A DNA stretch of 64,000 nucleotides. Origin: Dacryopinax spathularia. Lineage: Eukaryota > Basidiomycota > Dacrymycetes > Dacrymycetales > Dacrymycetaceae. The stretch covers positions 1,674,001 to 1,738,000 of the forward strand of contig JBBPFI010000004.1 of the NCBI GenBank assembly GCA_037974965.1, written 5' to 3'. The notes beneath the pieces are model-generated. The model was not told the origin of the DNA. It saw nothing but the letters and a program-made list of their open reading frames with translations, and ran no database searches. The first letter of the stretch is position 1, and the number at the start of each line of letters is the position of its first letter. Made by a program: the position numbers and the translations under genes. Below are positions 24,017 through 35,728 of the stretch, in pieces.

Positions 24017-25637
24017 ATGGCATCCTCCTCTTCTCAACCTGAACTGCTGCTGCCAGAGGCTGAAGCCTCGACGTCACATCTGGCCGCTGAGAGCCAGAAC
24101 CTGGACGAGGAGCTGACTTGTGGTATGTGATCGTGTTATGAAGCGGGGCTTTGAATGACTAAGTCAACAGGTATATGCATGGAGATCCTTGATAACCCGT
24201 ACTCTATCATCCCCTGCCTGCATTCGCTCGACTACGACTGTCTTGTGGAATGGTGGCAGACGTGCGCATATATGCGCTCTTTTCACTCGGAGACTTCTGA
24301 CAGACATATACAGTCACAACACCTGTCCTGTCTGCGCTCAAAAGTCAAGGTCGGCGAAACGCTCTTTCCAGCTGCGAGCCATCGTGGAGAAGTACCTTGC
24401 CACGCGTCCTCACAAGCGGCGACCCGTCGACCCGGAACATGACCCGCAAGCAGCTCATGCGACGCCGGCGGAGATCAAGCCTCAGGGCGAAAACTTGGAC
24501 TATCCCGCTTTCGTTGATGAGGACGAGGACGACGAGGAAGAGGAAGAGGAAGAGGATTGGGATCCTCACGCAGGCCGTCTGGTTTGGCCATGCTTCTGCT
24601 GTGAACCAGGAAACCGTTTTGGGTACGAGTGTCCGAGCCCTATACCTGAACCTACCGCGGAGGAGCAAGCCCAGGCTATAGGACAGTTTGGTCAGGCGCT
24701 GGGCGGAAGACTGGAGCGACACGTAAACCCAGCTCCCATCGACATAGCCGTCCAACGAGGAATGTACGTGCATTCAATGCTCCGGGGTTCCGCTACTGAA
24801 AATCCAAAGTCCAGGTGCAGTGGATCATGCTGACTGCTCCAGCTGCGCGCGGTATATTCCCAAGCATCGTCAGCCCCTAAAGGATCAATGCGCGCATTGC
24901 GAGCGCTGGACCTGTGCCGATTACGATCCGGAAGGGTGTCCTGCTGAAGTGACTTGGTGCCTGCAACCTCGAGACAGTACGCCGTTACCCCTTTCCCTTC
25001 GACGCATGTAGCCCTAATGCTCCGTACAAGACTGTGACTTCACCCATCTCCCCAATTTCGCAGATCTGACCCTACTCAATCTTTGGCTGCGCATGCCTAG
25101 CTTTCTTGCGAGGAACCCGATTGAGATGAAAATCTTTGACGACTACGTCACTACGTCTGGCGTCACGTATGCTACTATATATCGTGATCTGTGTGAGGCT
25201 AAGCTCCAGGAGCTGGAACGGGACGACAACGGGGATCCCCAGTTCGAGTCGCTTATAAAACGGAAGTACGGCGCTGACACTCATTCTTGCTTGACGTGTC
25301 GGAACGTCATAATCCAGCACGGGCTCTTGCAATGGTGGAAGCAGCAGCGAAGGACGGCCAATCTAGATCGTACGTAACAATAAGGGTGGTCGGTGATTTA
25401 CTCACACCCGGACAGCGGCAATCCTAGCAAAGCCTGACTGCTGGTATGGGGACGAGTGTCGAACACAAACTCATAACGAAGTTCATGCTCGAAAGCTGAA
25501 TGTAAGTTGAGATCCGGACAGCCCGAACGGACTGCTCACTCCTGCTCATTCAGCATGTATGCGACAACACCCGTCGCGGTCAGCCGGGTCCCAACGTGCT
25601 TCAGAGGCCTGCTGGGTGGTGGGGGATGCCAATGTGA
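24017..25637 (+). CDS. CHFR-like RING E3 ubiquitin ligase with C-terminal PBZ zinc finger
   Basis: Probable ubiquitin ligase. After only about 35 residues a RING begins: CGICMEILDNPYSIIPCLH, then SLDYDCLVEWWQT, and after a splice HNTCPVCAQ. The fifth zinc ligand, Cys in CHFR, is Asp here. An acidic run ([14 protein letters not shown]) follows, then the CHFR-type Cys-rich domain (CSSCARYIP, CAHCERWTCADYDPEGCPAE, LLNLWLRMPSFLARNP, SCLTCRNVIIQHGLLQWW). The end carries KPDCWYGDECRTQTHNEVH and ARKLNHVC, which match the poly(ADP-ribose)-binding zinc finger (PBZ) of animal CHFR almost residue for residue. The usual N-terminal FHA domain is absent. The stop TGA at 25635-25637 follows PAGWWGMPM. Confidence 0.8.
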
Positions 25638-26294
25638 TCACATATTAAGAGTTGTAAGACGGACAAGTTATGGCCACGATTTCAGGAGGAGCATGGGCAT
25701 ACTGGGTTGGAGGGGTGATTCTCATAGCATTCGGACAAGAGTTCTTCTGTAGATTAGCTTTTCACTTTGAGTCACGATTGATTCGTGCTGGTCTTGTGCG
25801 GCCGTCCATTGTACAGGGCTCTGTTTCACGCCTTTTCCGTCAGGCACTTCGTCCTGTTGCGGTGACACAGGGTCTCGCGTCTAACGCGTTGTCTTGGCAT
25901 TAAAGCAGGCCGTGCGAGTGCACAAACCCGAGGCGATGCCGTCGCCTTCACCTTATTACATTCCGCCCACGTTGCTCCATATTCGCAAACCACCTGGACA
26001 GCTTCGATCATTTGCAAATCGCCTCGCTGTGCTATTGTCTGTTCGGAGACGATGACTACCATCAATCTGGCCTGAGCTTCCTTGATGTCGGAAATGCTGC
26101 ACCCTGACAGTGGCTTTCGGTTCCTGATCCGTACACGGCGCCTAACGGATTTCGGAGTGACAGGCAGGGGCCTCGTGTTGCTGTGTCTAGTGTCTATGGG
26201 AATGAGGCGGCATCCCCTGTCGATGAATGCTACTTAAGGCGCCGAGCATGATTGTGGTTTCTACACACCGTCGCCCCAACACACCAGCGCCAAG
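25638..26294. other. intergenic region
   Basis: 657 bp between two plus-strand genes; it includes the protease promoter. Open frames of 70-80 codons on both strands show no domain. Nothing else seen. Confidence 0.5.
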
Positions 26295-28210
26295 ATGGTT
26301 GCCTATATGCTGCATGGTATCCTCACGGCGCTTACTCTCTCGGCCGCTGTTCAGGCTGTCGTGTTCCCCGTCACAGCTCTTCCTAAACGCTCAGCTCATG
26401 ACGAGCGCCGAAGAAGCGCTCAGACCGGTGAAGTAGCTCTGGGCGACGAGAACGATATCAGCTATGTCACGCAGGTCTCGGCCGGAGGGAAGACGTACTC
26501 TGTTCTTCTGGATACTGGAAGGTACCCGCAATGGCTCCTGGGGCGACCTTCATGACTGACCTTTTGAGCAGCTCCGACCTTACCCTCCTAGGAACTGTTG
26601 CGGGTACAACTGATGAGAACATCCCTATCGAGCTCGATTTTGCGATTGGCGAACTGGATGGTAAGTTCTTTGCTCGTAGGCCATGATTCCCTTGTTTTGA
26701 CTCTTGTCCAGGCGTGATGTCTTTCGTCGATATCGAGTTCGGAGGGTATACCGTGCAAAGCCAGATATTCAGTAAGTTTTCTTCTTCATCAAGGTATACT
26801 ATGGACTGATGGGCATCAGACCATGCACAAAGCCAACAAGGCACCGGGAATGACGGTCTGCTCGGGCTCGGTCCCTCTTACGCATCGGTTCTCTGGGATA
26901 CTGCCCAGCGGTACATCAAAGCTGGTCAGCTACCCCATAACGCTGGGGATTCTCTCCTAGATCGCATATTCCAGTCCGACACCACGACCGGCAACTGCAT
27001 TGCTGTCTATATGTCGAGGAACGATGATCCGTCGTCCAGCACGCTCGGGCAGGGCGTTTTCACTATTGGTAAGTTCCCGGACAGGGGACAGGGTCGGTTT
27101 ACTGACTGCTTCCAGCTGAGGTGCTCTCGGAATACAATCAAGTGATGAACATGCCCGTACTGCCCGTGGTAATGGGTTCGGAGAAGCTGTTGCAACATTT
27201 CGCTGTAGCGCTGGACGGATTTATCGGGAACAACGGCCAGGCTATCTCCCTCCCCACATCTGCCGTTCCTGGCATACCAGCGGGCAAAATGGTAGCAGCC
27301 TTCGACACCGGGTACACTTTCCCCCAAGTCCCGGAAGTGATCACCGATGCTATCTACGCCGATGTGCCCGGAGCTAAGAAACAAACGCTGGGCGACGGCG
27401 GTGTTTATTGGACGATGCCGTGCGGCCAGGTCGTCAATGCTGCGTTCATATTCGCGGGGAAGACCTATCCGATCCATCCCCTGGATCTCAACTTCGATGG
27501 ACACTTCCTGTTCTCTGATCTCCCGGCTGGTACCTGTATGGGTGCGTTCCAGCCCATGACGGACGCGGCGGTACAGGCGCTCGACGGCCAGGCGGACATG
27601 TTCCTCGGGATGGCATTCCGTAAGCTCCTCTCTCTCTTATATCTGACTGCGGCTGATGATGCGGGTAGTGCGTAACGTGTACAGTCTGTTCAACTACGGT
27701 GATTGGATCGACTCCACCATGGATTCGCAATACGAGCCCTTCGTGCAGCTACTCAGTATCACCGATCCAAATGCCGCTGCTCAGGAGTTCCAGTCCGTAC
27801 GGGGAGGCGGAAGCTCTGCAGGTGGACATCTCAGCAAGGGCGCGGTCAGCCTCGCAACCACTCCAGCTTCATCGCAGACCACGCCGAGCACGGTTCTCGA
27901 CTGGATCAAATCCCACTTGCAGATCGTCATCCCCGTCGCGGTCGCGGTCGTGCTCATCGCGACCGGTATTGTGATCTGGGGCTGCATATGCTGTCGTCGT
28001 CGCAGGCAGTCCAAAGCTGCATACCAGAACCTTTCTGCTCCTGCGCCTGGTCACGCTCCCACACCGCAACCTCAGCATTATCGTTATGGCTCTTCGCCGT
28101 TCAAAGAGAAGGGCATGGATATTGGCTACAGCTATGCTGCCAGTCCTCCGGCGCCACTGTACGACGACCCGTACATGCATAGAGGCCTGTTGGAGAAGCA
28201 GTCGGCCTGA
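26295..28210 (+). CDS. membrane-anchored aspartic protease (family A1)
   Basis: Secreted pepsin-like protease held on the cell surface or vacuole membrane. A signal peptide (MVAYMLHGILTALTLSAAVQA) is followed by a short propeptide with KR sites. The first catalytic motif is split by an intron: VLLDTG then SSDLTLLG. The core has DGLLGLGPSYASVLWD and SLLDRIFQ. The second catalytic motif is AAFDTGYT, with Tyr where Thr or Ser is usual. After the core comes a Ser/Thr/Gly-rich stalk, one membrane span (IVIPVAVAVVLIATGIVIWG), Cys and Arg residues at its inner face, and a cytosolic tail rich in Pro and Tyr ending LLEKQSA. About 560 residues with several introns. Other members of this type are called yapsin-like or CND-like; the substrate is unknown. 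Confidence 0.88.
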
Positions 28211-28828
28211 ACTTGACCTCCCCCATTGTTTCCTTTCCTCCCATTTTCCTCATGAGCTTGTGGCCTCAGTGATTCGGACACTGTCCCATCATGACATGTT
28301 GACGAACTGGACTGCCTTATGACTCGCATTGCAAGGACTATACAGCGAATATGCAAGAGGTTGACCTTTATCCTTCAAAAGATCTGAGTAATCAAATGTC
28401 GTTTGACTCTTTCTGACAATGACGCCGGTGGGACCCCATTCTCTAGGGACAGTTCGCCAAGCCATGTATGGTAACTGATCCACAGAATATACCATTCATA
28501 TGGTCTGAGAACATCGCGGATACCATACCTTCCATATCCGACTCATCTGAACTGTCTGAGTCAAGCCAGGTATGGTCTGAATGCTCGTTGCTCAGGTTGG
28601 AGCACAGAAAAGAGCAAAGCGGCCAACAACACGCGGCCGACGCTCCCCAAAAATTGCCTCCGATGGCCGCGTAGAAAAATTCCGTCACTGACCCACGACT
28701 TCGACCAACCCGTTGTGCTCACGGAGGGTTGCAGCATACATCTTGCTCACCAACCACCACCTATCTCCTCTCTTACGACCTTTCTACATCTCTGTTTCTC
28801 TTTTCTTTCTTAACGAGCATCCTACACA
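28211..28828. promoter_or_regulatory. promoter region of the Ran GTPase gene, with a CCATA/TATGG cluster
   Basis: 618 bp between the protease stop and the Ran start. Between 28462 and 28580 the pentamer CCATA or its complement TATGG, and close variants, occurs at least six times, including two copies of TATGGTCTGA (28499-28508 and 28571-28580). The last 100 bp before the start is CT-rich, as is common in strongly expressed fungal genes. Confidence 0.5.
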
Positions 28829-29850
28829 ATGGCTACCGACGCTGCTGCTGCTGGTGCTGTGGCTCCCGCCCAGATCCCTACGTTCAAGCTCGTGCTTGGT
28901 GCGTGTTACTCCACTTTTGCGCGCGTTCTTGACTGACCGAAGGCGCCCGATCCTTTTCCTGCGATTCTTCTTCTCATTACGACTTCTTTGACGCGCTGTC
29001 TCATGACTACGGTCTCGCACCCTAACAGTCGGTGACGGTGGTACCGGCAAGACCACTTTTGTCAAGGTACGTACCATACGCCACTAATTGAAGGCGCCTA
29101 CTGATGACTCGCGTAGCGCCATTTGACAGGAGAGTTCGAGAAGAAGTACATTGGTAAGGATAATTTGAGATACACATGAAAGCGACACTCAATTTTTACG
29201 CGCCTATCAGCAACTCTCGGTGTCGAGGTCCACCCACTCCAATTCACCACCTCCTTCGGCACGATCTGCTTCAATGTCTGGGACACTGCTGGGCAGGAGA
29301 AGTTCGGTGGTCTGCGCGATGGCTACTACATCCAGGGCCAGTGCGGTATCATCATGTTCGACGTTACCTCCCGTATCACCTACAAGAACGTCCCCAACTG
29401 GTATCGTGATCTCGAGCGTGTCTGCGAGAAGATCCCGATTGTCCTGTGCGGCAACAAGGTCGATGTCAAGGTGCGTTAAACCCTGGTATCACTGTATGAC
29501 CATTGAATGCTAATGTGCCAACAGGAGCGGAAAGTCAAGACTGGTGCTGTGACGTTCCACAGGAAGAAGAACATCCAGTACTTCGAAATCTCCGCCAAGT
29601 CCAACTACAACTTCGAGAAGCCTTTCCTCTGGCTCGCTCGCAAGCTTGTTGGCAATCCCGCTCTCGAGTTCGTCGCTGCACCGGCCCTGGCTCCTCCTGA
29701 GGTCCAGGTCGACCAGCAGTTGATGGCTCAGTACGAGGAGCAGCTCAAGAACGTGCGTATCTCTAGCAAGATGTCCTCTGCCTGTGCTGACTTCTTGTCA
29801 ATTAGGCTGCTGCTCAACCCCTGCCTGAGGATGACGACGATATCATCTAG
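28829..29850 (+). CDS. gsp1: Ran GTPase (Gsp1)
   Basis: Small GTPase that drives transport through the nuclear pore and spindle assembly. The start [20 protein letters not shown] precedes the G1 loop [12 protein letters not shown], which is formed by joining exons. Then come [23 protein letters not shown] (G2), the G3 motif [21 protein letters not shown]4 GNKVD and G5 [14 protein letters not shown]. The C-terminal end [10 protein letters not shown] is the acidic Ran tail, with TAG at 29848-29850. About 217 residues in six exons; the introns are 45-75 bp. All residues needed for nucleotide binding are present, and it is full length. The N-terminus is Ala-rich and slightly longer than yeast Gsp1. 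Confidence 0.97.
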
Positions 29851-30157
29851 ACGCTTCGCCCCATCCTTCTTCATTCCCACGTGTATCTTTTGTCACGCCA
29901 GTATATCGCCGTCTCTACAACGTCACCCCCTTCTCCTCTTACACGATTAACCGAACCATCGTTGTTTCTCTGCCTTATACGTCTGGCTGCATCATGTTAC
30001 ATCCTTTGCAATTAGTAGTGTTTGGAGCGGAGTAGTCAGGATGTTTGCCACGAATTAAACGTTTCATGAGGCTGGTATACTGGTATGTGCACGATAGTGT
30101 ACAGTGAACGAAGTTGGAGAAAAAAGAGAGCCAATAAGCCAATAAGAGAATAATCGT
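29851..30157. other. convergent intergenic region
   Basis: 307 bp between the Ran stop (plus) and the Bud23 stop (minus). An A-rich segment near 30115-30150 could serve 3' end formation. Nothing else seen. Confidence 0.5.
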
Positions 30158-31225
30158 CTAGAAAGCTGCCTTTCTCCGCCGACCCGTGTATTTGGAATCC
30201 CTCGGGACGTCGGCTTTCCCTCGCTGGCGATACAACTGTTCGGCGTTGTCAGTCGCTTTCCAGCCTACAAAGCAAGCGGTGTACGCACCTCTTTTTTCCG
30301 CAAAATCCATTCCTTATCCCGCACGGCACCTTTCTTATCCCCTTTCCTCCTATCCCTCCTCTCCAGCCCTCTCCTACGCTCATAGGCAATGGCTTTCTCC
30401 CCCTCACCCTGCAACCCCTCCGGCAACTCCTGCTTCGCCTTCTTCCCATCAACTCCAATCGGCGTCCCAGCAAACAAACACAAAAAGTACTTCTTCGCCT
30501 TCGTACTATTTGGATAATCCACCACCAGTCCTCCCTCGAACCCGCAGCGCATAGCGATACTAGTGATCATCGTCACCTGATCGTCGTTCTGCGGGTAGAA
30601 CTGGAGCACCGCTCGTGCGCCCCGGGTAAGGCTAGCGTAGAGAGTGGAGAAGAATCGCTGGAGTCGGGCGGGTGGAGAATGCGAGGAAGCATCGGCGTTG
30701 CAGAGCCATTGGATGACGGAGATGGAGATTGCGCCGTCGAAGGAGCCTGGGCGGAAACCGAAGCCTTGGCCGATGTCCTGTAGGAATAGGTCGCCTTCCA
30801 CCTCTCGTTCTAGTGCAACCTCTGCAGAACCCATGAGCTCATAGTGCACCAGCTAGCTGAACCCCGACGCACCAAGCATGCTAGGAGCGATGTCCACCCC
30901 TACCCAGTTGTACCCCTCCTCGTCCAGGATCTCTCCGCTCAGCCCGCTCCCGCAGCCGATATCCAATAGGAAGGCTGGCTCATCCGGCGGTAGATTGAGT
31001 AGCTCCAACGCTCGTAATGTCATCGCAGATTGGATAGACTGGATTCGGGAGCTGCAATAAGGTAAGTTCACCGGCGAGTCTGGCACACGGTTGAGACGCA
31101 CTTTTCGGTATACTTGCGAGCTTCTGCATCGCCATAATACTGCATAGGCAATAAGCATAGCTCCGGCTTTTCCGGTGGAAGTTACTAACTATTTCTGGAG
31201 GGGCTATATGTTCTGGGCGTGACAT
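30158..31225 (-). CDS. bud23: 18S rRNA (guanine-N7)-methyltransferase Bud23
   Basis: S-adenosylmethionine-dependent enzyme that methylates a guanine in 18S rRNA and helps 40S subunit maturation with Trm112. The start at 31225 reads [12 protein letters not shown]. The [18 protein letters not shown] stretch leads into the SAM motif [15 protein letters not shown], then [13 protein letters not shown]. Further motifs are [53 protein letters not shown] and [17 protein letters not shown]. The end, across an intron from EWILRKKE, reads [20 protein letters not shown] and KAAF, the typical basic Bud23 tail. About 290 residues. No truncation seen. Confidence 0.95.
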
Positions 31226-31458
31226 GCTGGAGACTGGACCGTTTACAGGTCGTGGGCTGGGCAGAAGTGCAGTTAGCGCCCAAAAATTGGGATCTGCTCC
31301 CGGTAGGGGTCTTCATTACAATATTGCATCAGTCGCAAGAACTTACTTGATTTCAATGTTTACATTGACCTTGATCGTTTTTCTTTCTTATTTGGCATTT
31401 TCATCCTAGCACAAGCATACAAAAGCACCCTCACAGCTTCGCTCTCGCCCACCCATTC

Positions 31459-32485
31459 TCAAAGAAACCTCTCGAGCCACTGAAGTGCTTGCTCAAACGG
31501 CTTCCTGCCCTCCTTGTCCTCCGGGTCAATCAGCAGATCAAACCCGTGATCACCCTTCGTGGTGATGAGCAAATGCTCCATCCCTCCCTTCTCAAGCGCC
31601 TCATCCAGATCCTTCGATACCTTATAAGGAACCATCTTGTCGTCTGTCCCGTGGATGATGACGATCCTGCTCCAGCTCTTCAGGTGGCTCTTGGCGTCGT
31701 ACGGCGCGGGGTTCTCGCCCGGCTCGAGGATATGTTCAAGCGCGTTTCCCTCCTGCGAAAGATAGAATGCGGCACGGGTGCGTCCACGAGGGGTGAAAGT
31801 GGTGAAGTCGACGTCGCCGGGCGAGTTGCTGATCACGGGTCCATTCGGGTCAAGGTAGCCCTTCACGTCCTCCCACTCAATCTTGTTCGGGAACTGCACC
31901 TTCTTGGACATCTCGGCGAGGGTGAGGTCACAGCCCGGGTAGACGACGTACATCGCCAGCGGTGGTTCGGCGAGCTGATGAGCCGCGAGGAGGGAGATGA
32001 GGCCGCCTGCATTCGTGGCATGAGATAGGCGCATATATGCAGCTACTTCGAGTCCGACGCACCTGCGCTGCTCCCAGCAACAACGACCTTCTTCCCATCC
32101 ACTCCTTCCTTATCCAGGTTCCCAGCCCTCACCCAGTCAATAGCATCCTTTGCATCCTCCAGCTGCTGCTTGACCTTCACTTGAGGCGCTAAGCGGTAGT
32201 CGGCGCTGACGAACGCCCATCCTGCATCCAGTGCAGTCGCGACTTGCACGCGAGAGACGTCGAGTCGTGAGCCGTCGACCCAGGAGCCAGGGTGGAACCA
32301 GATGATCACAGGTGCGCCGTTGGTAGACTTCGAGTGCGACTTGGCAGGCAACCAGAGCGTCAGCTGGATAGGCACGCCGGAAGCGGTCTTGTAGACGAAG
32401 TCGCCTGGATGTTGCTCATCAGCGACTCGACCACAGTGGGTGGTATGAGGCACTTACGAGGCGGGTTAGGTGGTGTCCACGGCAT
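31459..32485 (-). CDS. alpha/beta hydrolase (HSL-like esterase)
   Basis: Probable carboxylesterase of the hormone-sensitive-lipase type. A short first exon (MPWTPPNPP) is spliced to DFVYKTASGVPIQLTLWLP. The oxyanion region reads VIIWFHPGSWVDGSR, where HGGG is more common. The nucleophile elbow is GSSAG, cut by an intron just after it and continuing GLISLLAAHQLAEPP. The acid Asp sits in IIHGTDDKMVPY and the His in KGDHGFDLL. The protein ends EQALQWLERFL and TGA at 31459-31461, about 310 residues. No signal peptide, so it is likely cytosolic. The natural substrate is not visible. Confidence 0.85.
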
Positions 32486-32801
32486 TTTGGTCGTTCAGCA
32501 CAAGGTGATAGTCCTGCTGCTACATGGCTACCTTAGGACGGCTATATGTTGTGTGACGCCGCTGCCGAGGGATCGCGCATCATCCAGCTGATCAAGCGCG
32601 GCGCGAACGCATTTGGCTAAACCCTCTTCCCCACCTCGTAGTCGCCTCCAGTCCCTGACAGAGGGACGAAGTTGTCGCACTTTGGGTCCAGGAATGATGT
32701 GCCGGCTCTGGTTCAGGACATAGTCTAATATCCGAATGGAGATTCCGTACATCCCAACATACAACATGTAAACAGATAGCGAGGTAAACCTTCCTGTCCT
32801 C
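32486..32801. other. intergenic region
   Basis: 316 bp between the start of the esterase gene and the stop of the next minus-strand gene. It holds the esterase promoter and the 3' UTR of the proline-rich gene. No TATA box seen. Confidence 0.45.
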
Positions 32802-34823
32802 CTAGACAGCTGCCCAAAGCGGCGCACTCCTTCCTTCCAAGACCTTGTTCCTAGCCAGCATCCTGTTGTGGAGGTCTTTCCTCCATTTGTCCGCATCGGG
32901 GTGGGACGCGCTGACAGTCATGCTCGCATCGAACAACCACCTCTGACCTGCCGACTCTTTCATAGGCGGTGGGGAACCTGTGTGACGGACGAGGTCCCTC
33001 AGCTTCACACACACGAAGCGCGGTTCGCAGAGAATCCAGAGGTCGACATAACGTAGGAAGCCCTTGAAAGTCAACATGGGTCCATTACTAGCAGAAAGAT
33101 TAGCGACGTTGCAAGGAAAGGAGACAGTATACGTACTCGGACTGCGCATACTCGAGCCCGAAAGTTTGGCATGCTTCCTCAAACACGTCATCCGTATAGA
33201 TCTGGGTGACACCCCAATTTCGCAGGGTCCCTTCCAGGAACTTCAATCGCTTTCTGGTTATGTACGGGGTGTCCTCAGGTTGTTTGGCGTCTAGTCGGAT
33301 GTAAGCAGTGAAGGCAAACATGATATGAAACACGCACAGAGCCAGGTACAGACCGCTTCCACAAAGTGCTGCAGCTTGGGTGTGGGTCCTCCGGATGGAT
33401 GGACTAACGCTTCTTTACCAGCAGGATGTTCCGTGTGAGTGTCATCACCGTCCAAGATGTCGTCGAACGGAACTCGTGCGCGTTTGATCGGTACGACTGG
33501 CTTGTCGAAGACCGGGTTCTCCCAGGTCCAGCTGTCGGAGGGATGGCTTGGCGAACCGTGACCTGTCGGAGGTGCAACATGCTCGAAGGAAGATTCGGTT
33601 TCATAGTCGCCCACATCACGGTCGGCTTCATCATCATAAGCGTCCTCCCAGTCTCCCTCGTCCTCGACGACTGGAGTCGGTGCAAGCAGGCCAGATGGAC
33701 CCTTAGCAGCATAAGAGCTCTCGATAGGTGCCCAGTCTTCCGGATGATCGTCCTGGGTCGCCGCAAATCGGACAGGAGACTTCGGTCTCTTAATACCGCC
33801 GGGCGACGGGCAGCGGAGAGCACTGCGCAAGCGAGTAAAGCTGCGCCGACGACCAGGACCCGCCTGTGGTTCTTCAGTCTCTGCAGCAGCCTTAGCCAGA
33901 GCTTCCTCGAACGTTTGGGTAGGCTCACGACGCCGGCTCGAAGACCCAGCTTGAGGGGCTGCTGGGGCTGGGGAGTCAGAGAGTGTCGGGATAGGGACTG
34001 TCGGTCGGATTCCTCTAATTCTCCTGCCCGTCGGTGGCGGAGGTACCTGTGGCACTTCCCTGAACTTTGACCTGGGAGTCTGCTTTGGTCCACGATACGG
34101 AGATGGTGGTCGAGACTGGTATGTGGGAGTGAGGGGAGGTTCCACTACCGGAGCCGGCGCAGGCGGCCATAGTCCGGGCTTGCCTCGTGGGTACATGGGT
34201 GCCGGAGGCATTGGGCCGTATGCCAGATCCCAAGGCTCCATCTTTTTGTATGGCGATCCCTTTGGTGTTGCAGGTGCGGGTTCTCGTTGCCAAACAGCAG
34301 GCGGGGTAGGCGTTCTTCGGGGTCGAGTTGGTACATCTCTGCCGCCCGCTGGCTTGACCGCCCGTCTGGGTGAAGGCGGCCGTGGGTTAGGAGGATAGTG
34401 TGCATCGTTCCGGAGGTCGCGCCCGCATGTACCGCACCATGTGGTGGCGTACTCTCCCCCACATTGGCTGCACTCATATATGTCGCCGCTTCGCCCAGGA
34501 TAGATAGGTAGGGCCGGTGATCTGACATAGGGGCTCCCAGTCCATGACGGAGGCGGTGTCGTATAAGGAGGTATGGGCCATGCAGGAGGTATTGGCCATG
34601 CAGGCGGAGAAGGGTACGGGCTGCCCCACTGATAAGGGCTTCCTGGATATGCGGCTGGCGGATAGGGGCTGCCGTAGGGATATACACCTGGCGATCGCCG
34701 GGGAGTTGGCGGTGCGGGGTTGCGCATACCGCAGCCTTCTGTTGTGCAGATTGCCACTCCTTCTTGTTGCCACGTGCCACAAGAAGGGCAAGCCTTGAAG
34801 GCGTGATGGATTCCAGTAGCCAT
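32802..34823 (-). CDS. proline-rich protein with two zinc-ribbon motifs, uncharacterised
   Basis: I do not recognise the family. I start it at 34823 (MATGIHHAFKACPSCGTW); an in-frame ATG at 34913 would add 30 residues. A first Cys4 motif (CPSC..CTTEGC) is followed by a Pro/Tyr-rich section of PYPP and SPYxWGSPY repeats, then a second Cys4 motif (CSQCGG..CGTCGRD), a long Pro/Arg/Ser-rich section, a basic patch and an acidic patch (EDEGDWEDAYDDEADRD). After the long exon come TPYITRKRLKFLEGTLRNWG, FLRYVDLWILCEP and the end NKVLEGRSAPLWAAV. About 630 residues, mostly disordered, with an ordered C-terminal part. A scaffold or RNA-linked nuclear role is possible, but no evidence decides. Confidence 0.6.
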
Positions 34824-35728
34824 AGCCGTGGTGTAAGTCAAGCGCGGATGATGGCCGAATGGAGAAGATAAGATATGTGACCGAGACACGGGATGAGCGG
34901 GGTTGTTATGCAAGATCTACAAGTGTGGTTGTTATATAGCCAGTTGGGAGACAATCGCCCAGCAGCAGCCGTAGGGCCAGCGTGAGGCGACAGCGAGGTG
35001 GATACCAATAGCTTCTGATGTGGCCTACAGGAGGGCCTGGCATATGAGAACAGGCGCCGCACTGTCACAAAAGCTTGAGCCTGCCCCTGGTGTAACGTGT
35101 TTCCTTCTTTGTAGGACAAGGGAGCGATAGGAGTACGCGACACGTTCGTGCGGCCAATGCTCCATTTGCGCATGACAACAGTCGTCTAGTACGAATGCAT
35201 AGTGTTATAGCCGCTGTTGTTCCGATGCATAGCACTCATCGTGTACGCAAACAGTGCCCGTTTCTAGGCAGGGTCACGATTGTCGACAGATTCGTATGCC
35301 ATGAGCCAACAAGTGAGAACCGCGCGACGAGTGGCTTCCTGACAAGGCCAAACAGGGCGTGTCGGCCCGGTTTCGCGAATCGAAGGGCGCCACAGAACCC
35401 GATGTGGCTGTCCACTCAGTACATACAGTAGGCGCCAATGCCAAAGGAAGCTGCCACGATCAGCAGAGACGAAGTGAAAGGAAAGCCTGGGGTTGATGGA
35501 CAGGCTCGCTAGGAATGTGATCCCCGTGCGATGTTACTCGATCGGTTTGCCACAGGAAGCACTGAAGGCGCAGACAGCCTCAAAAGGAAATGAGCGGAAA
35601 CGAAGCATAGACGCGGAGGCATTTCACGTCGCGCTTGCGCGTCCAGTGAACGCTGAGGCGTCCCTAGTAGACGACGTAGACGCATACAGGTCACCCATAC
35701 CCTCTCTCTTGTCGTTACCTCCTCCAAC
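34824..35728. promoter_or_regulatory. divergent region between the proline-rich gene and pre2
   Basis: 905 bp between start codons on opposite strands. Two ATGCATAG copies lie near 35194 and 35224. CT-rich sequence precedes the pre2 start. I see no open frame worth calling. Confidence 0.45.

Noticed and set aside
33426-34070. 214-codon open frame opposite the proline-rich gene
   Set aside because: Mirrors the Pro/Arg-rich exon; the minus frame is longer and has Cys4 motifs.
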